64,000 nucleotides of DNA from Ctena decussata (Eukaryota > Mollusca > Bivalvia > Lucinida > Lucinidae). Below the pieces are notes generated by a model that made no database searches, was not told the origin of the DNA, and saw only the letters and a program-made list of their open reading frames with translations. The DNA lies in NCBI GenBank assembly GCA_963989385.1, contig OZ022498.1, forward strand, positions 1,805,501 to 1,869,500, read 5' to 3'. Numbering within the stretch: the stretch's first letter is position 1; each line of letters opens with the position of its first letter. Below are positions 33,808-46,100 of this stretch, piece by piece. The position numbers and the translations under genes are program-made.

Positions 33808-35400
33808 TAAGGGACCGACCATTTGATATTCTGGGGGCCTGGTATTCTTGATGGAGACAGGACATTTTATTTCACTGGCCTCTGGGAACAATTTCTTTCT
33901 TTTTTTAACCTTGAGGGAGATAATTTCATTTTTTTTACAAACTAACTCATACAGGTTATTTTCTTTTTTAATTTTATAGACTGAACTATCAGATCCTTGT
34001 TTACTTGACCTTAACATCCTTTTATTTCACTCAAATCAGTAATTTTTACACCTTTTTTCCTCACAAAAAGAGCACAGTGCTGTCTGTAACCAGGCTAATG
34101 GCATGGCTTAGCTTGCTTTTGCAAACCAGTGCCTGGAGCATGTTACTCTCTTCATCTAAGGTACAGATAAAACATCCCTGTTTGAGCTTGGCAAAACATA
34201 GGCCTTAAATTAGGGATTTTTTGGCCAAAAATTAGGGCTATTTTTGCAAAATGTTTTAGGGCTAACATTAGGAATTTAGGGTTTTTTCTAGTCCAATCAT
34301 ATGCCCAAACATGCTTAATTCGCACTTAAAAAGTTTGATAAATACTTACTGACAGAGTCACCTTTTACATGAATGCAAGTTAAAAATGGCTAAAACTTCT
34401 GTGCTAAGAAGTTAACAAAGGGGATGTAGGGGGCACCGCCCCACAGAAGCCAAAGCAATTTCCCAATTGTACTGGAAATTTCAAGACTGGAAACAATAGA
34501 GAAGAACTAGGGATGATGGTAAAAAATAAGTTTGTTTTTTTTTCAGGAATTTTGCCTTTTAGAGTGTTTACATGTATTTTGCCGTAATGGCTTTGTCTCC
34601 TATAAGCTAGTGAGTCTTTTGCAATTCAGTTTTAGTGGAAACATTTACTTAGTAATGTGGCAGATCAATAATACATGTATTTGAATGTTGTATAGGATGT
34701 TTTTGTAAATGTATGCACATGCGGACCCGCTGGTGTAAAACAATTGTAGATAATGTTAAAATATTACTATAAATATGGGGGGTCAGAAGCCAGAGACATT
34801 ATAAAAACTAAATTCAAATGGAATTATCTGCACACTATTTTTTTTATGAAAATGTGGGTGGAGCCAGGTTATTTTTTTTTTCACTTACTTTTGTGGCCAG
34901 ATTATTTTTTAAAATCATCGTATGAGCCAGCCAGTTTATGTTTTTCTTGCATATCTAAAGACAGGGAATTTTTTGCACAAGCGGCCCCCTGGTGTAAAAC
35001 AATTGTAGATAATGTTAAAATATTACTATAAATATGGGGGTCTGGGGGCGCAGCCCCCCCCCCCCAGAAGGCAGAGACATTATAAAAACTGAATTCAAAT
35101 GGAATTATCTGCACACTATTTTTTTTTCAAATTTGGGTGGCGCCAGGTTATTTTTTTCACTTACTTTTGAGGCCAGATTATTTTTTTTAAATCCCCGTAT
35201 GAGCCAGCCAGTTTATTTTTTTCTTGCATATCCAAAGACAGGGATTTTTTTTTAATAAACCAGCCCCCCCCCTCCCCCCCCCCCCCCCAAGGAATATAAA
35301 ATGGTCGGTCCCTAAGTTTGCGTCAGTTGTAATATCCCCCCCCTCCCCCCCCCCCCCCCCCCCCCCCAAGGAATATAAAATGGTCGGTCCCTAAGTTTGC
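33808..35400. mobile_element. DNA element with AAGGGACCGACCATTT ends and internal 259-bp tandem
   Basis: Left end TAAGGGACCGACCATTTGAT with a following GGGGG is matched by the right end ATAAAATGGTCGGTCCCTAA preceded by CCCCC (35270-35316). The right end is itself duplicated after another C run (35337-35400). Inside is a two-copy 259-bp tandem. No transposase frame; target duplication unresolved. Confidence 0.75.
34731..35248. repeat. Two-copy 259-bp tandem repeat
   Basis: TGGTGTAAAACAATTGTAGA begins at 34731 and at 34990. Both copies continue through GGAATTATCTGCACACTATT, GGCCAGATTATTTTTT, TATGAGCCAGCCAGTTTAT and TCTTGCATATC. Short frames on both strands recur because of it. Confidence 0.88.
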
Positions 35401-35565
35401 GTCAGTTGTAATATGAATTGTAAATATTACAATTGAAGTTATACTTTTCGACTTTCAACAGATGGTGAAGCTTGTGGGCGTTGCTAAACTTTTCAAGAAG
35501 CGCACCCCCCCCCCACACACACACACTCTCGCGTCCACACCCTGAACCGTCCCAGAAATAGGACC

Positions 35566-35750
35566 TAGGCAGTCAGTGCAGATCCAGATCAGACGCTGCA
35601 AAACGCGGCGTCTGATCAGGGTCTGCACTATTTGCATGAGACAAATGGGCTTTTCTCCGGAAAATAATATAAAAACGATGTGACTAAACTAAACCAGACA
35701 GCCCTTACTGACAGATGGACTCATAGTCTATGGGGCATAAATGGACTAAA
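35566..35750. mobile_element. Element with CAGATCAGACGC hairpin, related to TTAACCCATT family
   Basis: GTGCAGATCCAGATCAGACG pairs with CGTCTGATCAGGGTCTGCAC around a CTGCAAAACGCGG turn. The right part (AGACAGCCCTTACTGACAGA...GGGGCATAAATGGACTAAA) matches the right part of the element at 32463-32826. Confidence 0.65.
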
Positions 35751-35760
35751 TGAGGCATAA

Positions 35761-36460
35761 TATACTGTTCACAAAAAGTAGGGGATATTAAGATATCAAA
35801 AATGGTATAAATTAGAAAAAATATCCAATTCATCTGAAACGGAAAGTGTCCATCAGACAAATATTCGATAAGACATTTTGCATTACAATTTAGATGGTAT
35901 ATCCTGTCACGTGATCTGCATGTAATTCGTTTGAGACATGGGGTCGACACCCAATTTTTACACGAATCTGCTGCAAAAATAGATCCTTTTTACATTACAA
36001 ACTTTACACAGAAACACTCGTTTTGATTCATGTAACAGTCTGAAAATTGCTTGTACACACTGTTTCATCAAAATCAAGAGTGCAAGCCATAAACGTCTAA
36101 ATCTTTCGGTGACTCGATGCACCTGTACGATTTTCGTTTTCTGGGTTTCTTCCCAAAATGACCGTTTTGAAGGAGAAAAAAATCTGTTAGCATACAAAAC
36201 ATAAAAGTGCATTAAAAGGTTAGCCTAGTTGAAGAATTTGAACAAATTTTTGTTCGAATTTACTACATTTTTGTCCTGATCCCCTGTCTGAAATTAACTG
36301 TATGCAGATCACGTTACAGGATATATCGTCCAAACTTTCGAGAAAAGTGTCTTAACGGATATTTATCTTATCGATACTAAGCGTTCATAGGGATATCACA
36401 TTTGTTGTAGATGCTACAATTTTTCATACCTGAATATCCCTACTTTTTGTGAACAGTATA
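35761..36460. mobile_element. 700-bp TA-flanked inverted-repeat transposon, non-autonomous
   Basis: Ends TATACTGTTCACAAAAAGTA and TACTTTTTGTGAACAGTATA are exact inverted repeats that extend into GGG.ATATT. Boundary TA on each side suits a Tc1/mariner-type target. The interior has ATGCAGATCACGT (right) and ACGTGATCTGCAT (left), plus GGATATATC / GGTATATCC words, so subterminal inverted repeats are also present. Minus-strand frames of about 80 codons show no transposase motif. Confidence 0.85.
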
Positions 36461-36464
36461 GTTC

Positions 36465-39160
36465 AGAGTGATAGGGCTAAAAGATAGGTCGAAATAACAA
36501 TCATTTACTCATTAATGCCAGATGGATGCTTTTGCCTCCATCGCTCGGACAGATCCATTGAAGTAAGGGATGTCTTATACAGCAGATCAAGTTGTCTGTC
36601 GTAGCACCGGATCCAGGAAAAGATGGAGTTTTAATCACAAACACTGCAAAAATAATGTTAGTTGGGCGTGTTTATCAGGGTTTGAAACTCTTCACAGACA
36701 CACATAAAATATTTTACAATAAATATGGGGGAAATGACACGAAGCAAAAATTAAAAGAAAAAAAAGGAAAAATTAAAAGAAAAAATTAAACGAAACAAAA
36801 TAACACAGAGCAATTTATTTTTAATGTACATCCGTTCAGCTACAATACAAGTGGAAAATTTCCACCCGATTGGTAAACACAACGCTACAAGCAGCAACGT
36901 TTCATAGGCGTTCTGTGAAGAACTGATCCGACGGCCAAAACATTTCAAAGATATTGGTTTGTTTATTTTCTGTCTGGAGCTTAATGCGGCCCTACTAAAC
37001 ACAGAAAAGGACCTATGACACCAAAAAGGACCGAAAAGAAAGTTTTGGACACCGAAAGTGACTTTTATATGCCATTTTATGCTATACATGTATGACGTAT
37101 GTTTCAGAACTTTTAATATCATAAATCAGCGCTTGAATAATAGTTTTTGCATTGTATTCCACAAAAATATAGTAATTTAACTTACTAGTGAAAGTCGGAT
37201 AAATAGACGTGACAAAATGGGTAGACTTATATGAGTTTTACATTTTTAACACTGTCAGCTTAGATAACTGAGGAAGTCATTTGGCAATAACCATTTCCTA
37301 AAATCTGCCATAGATGTGTCTAATAGTCAAGTAAGAAGTGCAGTAAATCTTACAGAGCATCACAAGGGGTCCTTTCGATGTAGATGTTGAAGGGTCCAGA
37401 TGGAGGAGAGAATTCATTTCTTACCCATCTTCATCTGAATTGCACTTTCTGAGCAGTTTTCTTTCCACTTGCTGAGAATTGCATGTTCTTCTATTACACA
37501 TTTCCGAAATTTTACCTGCCCAGTTGTCAATCTACCCCCTTCTAGAGGCCTCTTGCACCATGCAAGGGTGTATGTGATTAGTCAGTTGTATTTTTGTTGC
37601 ATCTTTCGTAGTGTTTTGAAAGATTTTGAACTGATAATAGATGTCGTCTGCTTGCTAATGCTTTGTTTATGTCTGGGTCATTAATGCTTTATCTAAAAAA
37701 GGAAAGCCACATCACGCATGATATGTATGTGATATGTATGTGATCACTTTACCGTAAATTCCGTGAAAAAATACCCCTTCGACCCCATATACATGTACCA
37801 ACTGAAAACAAACTCTGCTACAGCGATTTGATACGGATCTTCACTGTTTGCTATGCTGTTACATACCCCTTTTCTAATAAATGAGCAAGTCCAAATTCAA
37901 GGATAGACTAGTTAATGTACGGTTTTTAGGAATTCAAGTCCTATCAGCAATGATCAGCGGTTAAAACGTCTAAACAAAAATCATTATAAGAAGAGGGCCA
38001 TGAGGCCCTGAATCGATCACCTGAGTAGAAAGGTCAATGGTAAAAGTTTGGCAGATTGAAAGTGTCAAAATATGAAAGACATTGGTTTCATGCCAAATAA
38101 TGACCTTGACCTCTGTTGCTAAAATGTTCATGTACACATTGATTTGACTGTATGTATGACCTCCTGCACCAAAATTTTCAAAAACTTCCATAACTCTTAT
38201 ATTTAAGCATTTTTTCTCTAGAACAGGGTCGATTCATAACTGGGTAGTCTAAATAAGTCTATACTGTTGTCTTAACCCATTCTATTCGGGATACCCCTTT
38301 AGGGGAATCTGTCCAAACAGTTTTGGTCCAGATCAGGCCACACAAACGTGTGGCCCGATCTGCGATCCAAACTGTTTACTGCCTAGACATCATTTCTACA
38401 AGAGTTAGACAAATATTGTCAAAATATTCTAAATTTTTTTACGCAGGCGACAATTTCAGCAGACGACAAAACACCCAGAATGCAATGGGTAAAATCTATC
38501 TGTCCCAGTGCTTAGAATATTTACGATACGAGTTTTTTTTTTTTTTGGTTTTTTTTGTCTCTATTTTTTCTGCTTATCTGATTCGAGGTTATATATAAGT
38601 ATGGCAACGTGAAAGTAGACTTATTATGGCTTATTCACAAAGGTGCGTGACGGTATATTTAGTCACTTTTTTATTTATTTTAACTTATGACTTAATGAAA
38701 AAGAACCATGTACGTGTTGTCTCTTCTTATTTATTTCCTTTCATTGAATTATTTACCTATTTGTTATTTATTTATTCGTTTATTTATTTGTTAATTTATT
38801 TTTAATTGTTTGTTGCATGTGAAATCTTAAGAAAATTATAAATTCATTAAACTTTTACATGTATTATGAATTCTAATACAGTGCGCCTATAGAAACGATG
38901 GAAAGTTTACGCGTTTTATTCTGCAACAATTTACTGTTTCGGAGCGCGTGGGTCTAATTGCTGACATCACTGGCAAATACTAACGTAATTTTGCGACGTT
39001 TTGAGACGTAAAAGGATGTAACGTCTCTTTTTCTTTCTAAAATCGCCTTAAACGTACATTTATCTTATAAACAGTTAAGAATGAACGCGCTGGCAGGAAG
39101 GTTGGAAGAATTTGAATGAAAAGAATACTTTTTCGGTGTTTTTGAGTGTTAGTAGTTCTA
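36465..39160. other. Unassigned stretch upstream of the glutamine synthetase gene
   Basis: No gene recognised. 36740-36800 is A-rich low complexity. 37980-38030 (GAGGGCCATGAGGCCCTGAA then TCACCTGAGTAGA) resembles the end of a tandem-core element. A hairpin GGTCCAGATCAGGCCACACA-AACG-TGTGGCCCGATC lies at 38326-38366. TTTATTTATT tracts lie at 38660-38800. A noncoding first exon of glutamine synthetase could be here but was not identified. Confidence 0.35.
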
Positions 39161-39161
39161 G

Positions 39162-39292
39162 CATTGAATTGTTTAGTAATAATTCACTGCCGGTCAGTTG
39201 TAAGTAGATATATCACTCGCGCTCCGCGCTCGTGATATGTTCTACTTTACAACTGACTTCCAAACAGTAAATTATTACTCAACAATTCACTG
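39162..39292. repeat. Long palindrome with GC loop
   Basis: Arm GAATTGTTTAGTAATAATTC, then TCAGTTGTAAGTAGATATAT and CACTCGCGC, folds against GCGCTCGTGATATGTTCTAC, TTTACAACTGA and AATTATTACTCAACAATTC. It lies about 450 bp upstream of the first glutamine synthetase coding exon. Confidence 0.82.
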
Positions 39293-39734
39293 TTAGAGCT
39301 GATCTATTTCTTAAACAAAGTTAAGGATTGAGTGCAGTCTGAAGACAAAGTAAAATAAACCACTAGTTGGACGCGAATGGCTTGGTCATTGACACTGATG
39401 GTCAGGCGCAAATCTTCTGTATAACAGTTAGGAGGATGCTGTCATTAAATTTCACTGATATTCTCATCGTCGTGTAATTCATATATTGCTAAAACGTGTT
39501 AGATATGCATGTGTATATGCGTTTGAAGAGGTGAAAGAGAAAGATAAAAAGAAACATGTGATGGAATGCAATATGGCAATAGAAATACCACATCACAAAA
39601 ATCTCATTCCTCGACCGTGATATATTTGAAACTATTTGTTTTATTCAAACGTACCTGAATACAATTGCAATGCGTGAAGAATTATTTCTGACATATTTTT
39701 AACAAAATACACATATATATTTCTGTATATTCAG

Positions 39735-39907
39735 CAGCATCATGGATACCTACAGCGGACGAACGGACAAACAAGTGTATGCCCAGCTGATGTCATTGTC
39801 ACAGCCAGATGATCAAGTACAAGTGGAATATATTTGGATAGATGGCACTGGAGAGGGGTTACGGAGCAAATGTAAAACAATGGATTTTGAACCTAAGAAA
39901 GCTGAAG
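39735..39907 (+). CDS. GLUL: Glutamine synthetase coding exon 1
   Basis: Acceptor ATTCAG, then seven 5' UTR bases and ATG at 39742. It encodes residues 1-55, from [19 protein letters not shown] to KKAE, and leaves one base before donor GTAATT (phase 1). ATG is chosen because the reading matches animal enzymes from [10 protein letters not shown] back to a Met at about the usual distance. Confidence 0.95.
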
Positions 39908-42900
39908 GTAATTAGTGTAGATACTCTTATTATTGCGAAACTCGCCTTTTACTGTAACTATCCCTATCCCTTGAACCAGTGGGGTTTTGATTGATTGATT
40001 GTTTTGGATTTAACGGCCCTTTGAGACAGTATTTCAGTCTATATCGGGCCGTTTCCCGGAGAGGGAGAAAGAAGAGAAATAAAAATGTCCAAACAACCCC
40101 ACCCGCACCTACTGCAGGCACAGTAGGCCCTTGCCTTACAATGTCCCAAATCAGTAGGACGCCCCGGCACTGGAAGTTATACACAGCACCATCGCCAGTG
40201 GGGAAGTGTCAGATAGTTGGTGGTGGAGTCGCAAGCAATGCAAATGCTCATGTACAATGTTTGTACATACAGCTTGAGACCAGTTAATGAGTTGATACCA
40301 TGTTATATCATTACTGGAATATAGATTCTCTTGAACTTGTGTACCCAAGAACTGTAACCTCTCTTTAACGGTCCTCTCCTCAAACAAATAATATTTCAAG
40401 CCTCTCAAGTCTGTACTTAAGAGTCTGACCTAAGTATAAACAATTGTCCCACTCTAGAGAAGTTTTCCAATGAATAACAAACCTCCCTGATGTACTAAGA
40501 AAACCATGCCGTGTGGTGGATCATTTTAGGGACTGTGGGCCGTATTCATAAAACGACTTAAGTGGTTGCTATGCTGTTGCTAAGGCTAAATTTCTTTGAA
40601 GGAGATTCCCTACAGCTATGAAATTTGGTCTGGAGGAACAGTCTTTGTAAGACTGTTCCTCCAGACCAAATTTCATATTTGTAGGGAATCTCCTTTATAG
40701 ATATTTAGCCTTAGCAACAGCATAGCAACGACGTAAGTGGCTTTATGAATACGGCCCTGTGTTTCGTAAAAAAACTAAGTATTAAGGCAGAGATGTCTGA
40801 GCAAGTGGTGCAGACCTAAATCTGACTAGAGTCTTATCAAGACGTATACTGATTTTCATTCCATCTGCATCTTTTGGGACGCATATCTGCACTTGAAAAA
40901 ACAAACTGTTCAATGTTCAGGACAATTACTGTAATTATCTTAGGTGTCCCAATATTTTTGCTATTTAGAATAATGAACTGATGCGCACAGAAAAGACTGC
41001 GCTGCGCTGATTGAGCGGATCTGCAGGTTCATCAGTTACCGAAGTTTGCTGAAAACAGTGCTGTTTGGTCATTTTGCGACAAAATGAATTCCAAAACAAC
41101 AACCGCCTACATGTTTGAGCAATATCATTTAGCCGCGCTAGATGCGCATGGGTTTGTATATATGCAATCTTATCGGAGTCTTTTGTGTGGAGAGTGAAAA
41201 ATGAACAGAACAGAACAGATTTTATTTCAAAATCCCAATAGGCTACGAGGATACAAAAATACAACATAATCAATGGCATAACATGATCGTGTAGACATAC
41301 AATGAGGACAGAATACAAATAACTTCTATAACTCTACCGACATAAGATTTAAACAAACATGCGTGTTTGTATGATTTTTGTTACGCTAGTTTCTGAAAAA
41401 CGCATCTTTCAGAAGTTTCCCCGAAATCACGGAGGTGTTTTAATACTTATATACATTCAGAGCATTTTCTGACTGAAAAATGTATGGCACAATCAACTGC
41501 AGACATGTCAATGATCAGTGTTTCGTGCGTGTGAATTTTTGCATGCCATTTTCATCAGTATTGCTGAATCAAAATCTGCAAAATACATTATTTTGTAGTC
41601 AAATAAAATCACTGATTAATAAAAGTTTCGTGTGAAATAAGTAGGATATTTAGTTATATTTTTATTAGTGCATATGTTTAATTTTTTTTAATCTCCTTGA
41701 AAATCCAAATTTCCTTGTACAAATTTTAGGTGAGTGGGTACACTTTGGGGGTTTACTTTTAAAAGGCATAATTTTCCCCCAGAAAATGTACCCATTCACT
41801 TTATATTATGTCTGAGCGCATACGGAGATCAGGATCTACACTAATTACCTGTCAGTCAACAGCTTCCTGACAGGCAAGTTGACTGGGTCCAATTCAGAAT
41901 TTGAAAAGTTAAGGTGTCCCAACGCACAGAGGTATTACGGTACGTTGTTACGCAGAAGCGCAAAAAATATAGTGCGACGTTTTGTCATTGAAACGTGAAA
42001 CCAACTTAACATTTCACTGAATTTAATGTGTTTTCATTCTAAAGAAGCATGATAAGAGAATGACTGATCAAGGATACACCGTAATTATACAAAGCACATC
42101 CCTTTTGTAGTCGTTTATCTGCTACAAAGTGGGCTGATTTGAAGGTTTCATGTTTTAAGTCTGTCGAAATGCAGAGAAGGAGAGCTACCCAGCAGGCACA
42201 CAACATTGAGTCAACGTTGATTCAACGTCATGGCGTTGAATCAACGTTGATTCAATGTTGATTCAACGTTGTGTGCCCAGTGGGTATTGTCATCTGTCAG
42301 CGTCCGTCATCCATCCGTTCGTCCGTTCATCACTTGCTTAAAGTCTCCATAGTCCTATCAAAGGTAAAAACCGTCAAATTACAAATCATTATGAAACCTG
42401 TACAGCCTTCAGAATTGATGAAAATATGGCGGTTGATGTGCTTTTTTGTAGCATATAACTGGCAAAAAAGAAGGAACAAGGTATTTTGAAAAAATGATGT
42501 CTCTCCATAAAAATACGGGTTTCGTCTCTGGTTCCCCGTTAAGCGATGCAATAATGCAACAGCGGCACAATCAATGGGATCCTTGCCTAATTCTTTTTGT
42601 ACATTGTATTTTTATCACCTGTTAAACGCCTGTACCTTATATTTTTACCGCCTGTACGTTGTATTTTTATCATGAAATAAAGATGTGAAATTGAAAGTAG
42701 GTCATTTTGGTTGGCAACTAAAATGACCTAGTTATTTTTTCAAATCTATTATATGGTAAACTCAAGGACGTTTTGATTTTTCAAATCCGGCCAATCACGA
42801 TAATAATCAATGGCGAAACAGTAGTGAGAAGTTTGCAGCGATACCTCACGATAAAATATTTCATGTTGATAGAGCAATGGAGCCTTTAAAAAATATTTAG

Positions 42901-43124
42901 TTTGCCGCTTCCTACTGGGAGGTTTTAGAATTGGGTAGGTAGGTAGCATTTTTTTGCATATGCATAATGTTAATGAACAAGTTGTATTGGATACCCAGAT
43001 TATAAGCTTTTTCTAATAGTTTTTAGTCAAATAGTGACAGAAAAAATGCCGAAATCATCATTTATACAAGAGATAGAGATGAGACATAAAATATAGGCAT
43101 TCTGCTCGGTAGGCAGAAATGAAA

Positions 43125-43163
<39 letters not shown>

Positions 43164-46100
43164 TACTTCTGAGGCCATCAAAATTTTTAGGTAGGTGGTG
43201 GGGGGAGGGGGGGGGGGTAAGTTGCTGGGTAGGTAGGAAACGGCAAACAAACATTTTTTGTTTAATTTAGGTCTTACCTTGTGAACGCAATAGAGCATAC
43301 AGTCTGGTTTAGCAATTGTGACCAAACTTTCAGTGTGTTTATAGGCACGCGATCTTGGTCAAATTCCATAATGGGCCAAGTCGGACTATTAGCATTGCAG
43401 TTATTGCCCCTTACGTAAACAAGGTATAGAAGCTACGATATTTGAGCCTCATGATCTAGCTCAAATTTGAAAATGGGCCCAGTTGGACAATTAACACCAG
43501 AGTTATTGTTCCTTATAGTCAAACTGCTGTATTTCATGGGGTTGGTGTGGTCGGGCGATGGTGCTGGTGATGGTGCCTGTTTTCAGCTGCTCTAGTTGAG
43601 CTGGCAAAGTCCATTACTGCCCACTCTTTAATGTTGTTATGTCATTTACTTTATCATTAATTGTGTGTGTGTGTGTGTGTGGAGGGGAGGGGTGGGGGGA
43701 GAGGATTTCGACGTCAAGTACCCGCTGGATGTATTCCTAATTTTGGGCTCTGGTAGAAATTGAGTTTCACAGCGAGTCCCTGTGTACGAGATAAGTACAG
43801 ACTTACTTAATTTATATTCGACTTCTCTACATTTTATGTCACATCAGACAACGTGATTCAAACTGTGTTATGCATCTAGGTCACCCGTAATCTGCTGCAA
43901 TGGTGTCTGTCCGACTGACACTAATTTCTTATCTGTTGCACATGTATTATGACTCAGTTCTAGTTTACAAAACAGGAGAAACTAAACATTCGTTTTCTTT
44001 AAACCAGCTTAATATGTCATGATTTATCACGTTACCTTAACCGTTCTCTTTGGAGCCCTGGTAGCTAAGTGGGTTAAGCGCTGGCTTGCTGTTCTAGCGG
44101 TCCCGAGTTCGATTCCCGAAGCAGGCGGAAAGCCCTTCAACTGTAAACGAGGTTTCATTGCGTACAACAGTTCATTATCACTCTCTGGTGGCCCTGATAT
44201 GAATTTTTCTTGAAAAGGGCATAAAATTGCAAGTCATCAATCCATGCCTTTTTCTTCGATACTAAAAGATAAATTGCTTAGACAAGCTCCGTATTTTCGC
44301 GGCATAAATCACTTTCAAAATGGTCCACTCGGACGACTAGTATGGCCACATTCACTCAACTCTGGCAAGATTAATCAGTTCAATATAAATTGATCTGGAC
44401 CCTGGTTGCTAGTCACACATTCGATCTATTGCTACCAAGCTGTACATAGTTTTCCGTACAGCTTGGTACCAGTAGACGAGTCTGGTACCAGTACATGGAG
44501 CTTGGCACCAGTACACGAGCCTGGAACCAGTACATCGAGCTTGGTATCAGAGCATCGAGCTAGGTACACGTACATCGTGCTTGGTAACCGTGCATCGAGC
44601 TTGGTACCCGTACTCCGAGCTTAGTACCAGTACATCGAACTTGTAACCAGTAGATGGAGCTTTGTACCAGTACATCGAGCCTTGTACATATACATAGAGC
44701 TTGCTACACATATATCGAGCTGGGTACACTAGATGGAGCTTGGTACCAGTAGATTGAGTGTGGTGCCAGTACATCAAGCCCAGTACAAGCACATCAAGCT
44801 TGGTACACGTATATCGAGCTTGGTACCAGTACATCGAGCTTTGCACCAGTAGATCGAGTTTAGTGCCTAGAACAAGAACATCGAGCTTGGAACCAGTACA
44901 TCGAGCCTAGTACAAGTACATCGAGCCTGGTACCAGAACATCGAGCCTGGTACACGTACACCGAGCTTGGTACCCTTACATCGAGCTAAGTATCAGGGGC
45001 AGATCCTGGAATTTCGGATAGGGAGTTCAAATTAGCTGAGGGGGTTCGCTTTGTGCAGTTTGACCAATTTTTTCCTGAAGTTCTTTATGAAAATAAGATA
45101 ATTTGGGCTGAGGAGTGGGTTCGTTTGAATCCCCCGAACACACTCTGGATCCGGCACTGAGTATCCTTACATCGAGGTTGGTACACGTACATCGAGCTTA
45201 GTACCAGTTAATGGAGCTTGGTACCAGTACATCGAGCCTAGTACAAGTACATCGAGCTTAGTACCAATACATCGAGCTTGGTACCAATATATCGAGCTTG
45301 GTACCAGTACATCGAGCTTAGTACCCGTACATCGAGCTTAGTACCAGGACATTGAGCTTGATACCAGTACATCGAGCTTGGTACCAGTACATCGAACTTG
45401 GAACCCGTGCATCGAGTTTGGTACCCTTACATCGAGCTTAGTACCGGTACATATGGCTTGGCACCAGTACATCGACCGGTGTAACAGCACATCGAGCGTG
45501 GAACCCAAAAATTGGCATTGCATTCACGCTTTTGGCGAACCGAAGTTGTGTTCTTTCAGCATACCGATTGCAAAAAGGATGCGCCCGGATTACAGGAATT
45601 TAGGCTCCAAATGCTCAACCTTAAAGATCGGTGAATGCTCGATGTTGATATCAATAATGGGGTGTCACCCCCCTCCCCCCTTGAATACTGAATACCGTTT
45701 AATTTTGAGCTTGAATACTGAATACTCTTTAACAACGGGCTTGAATACTGAATACTATTTAGGGGCTAGCGCAATGTAAAATCCTAGTAAATATTAAGAA
45801 AACATTTAGCAATATGCTTAAAAGGTTTTATTATGGGTTTTGACGTCAATTTATCAATAACGATGAAAACTGATTGTTTAAAATACCACTCCACTGGACG
45901 GCGCCTCTGCTGCGCTTCAAAATTTTGAATATACCGCCATGAAACGTAGCAGAAGCTACAGCAGCGCAGCAGAAGCGTCTAGGTCGCAGTGAAAGCGTAT
46001 CTAAAGTGGCATGATCGCCAAGTCACAGCGCTTGTCTAGTTATGCAGCGGAATCGCCGTGGACACAAAGCGCAACGAAAGCGTAGTAACAGCGCAGCATG

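Noticed and set aside
40151..40408. Minus-strand frame with [23 protein letters not shown] text
   Set aside because: Part overlaps SINE-like element D and the rest is a short stretch with no splice support or recognised domain.
44052..44127. Functional tRNA gene
   Set aside because: Boxes A and B fit, but the acceptor stem does not close and the sequence runs into a SINE core.
44547..45779. Frames encoding [15 protein letters not shown] repeats
   Set aside because: Translations of a 20-bp minisatellite whose unit is not a multiple of three.
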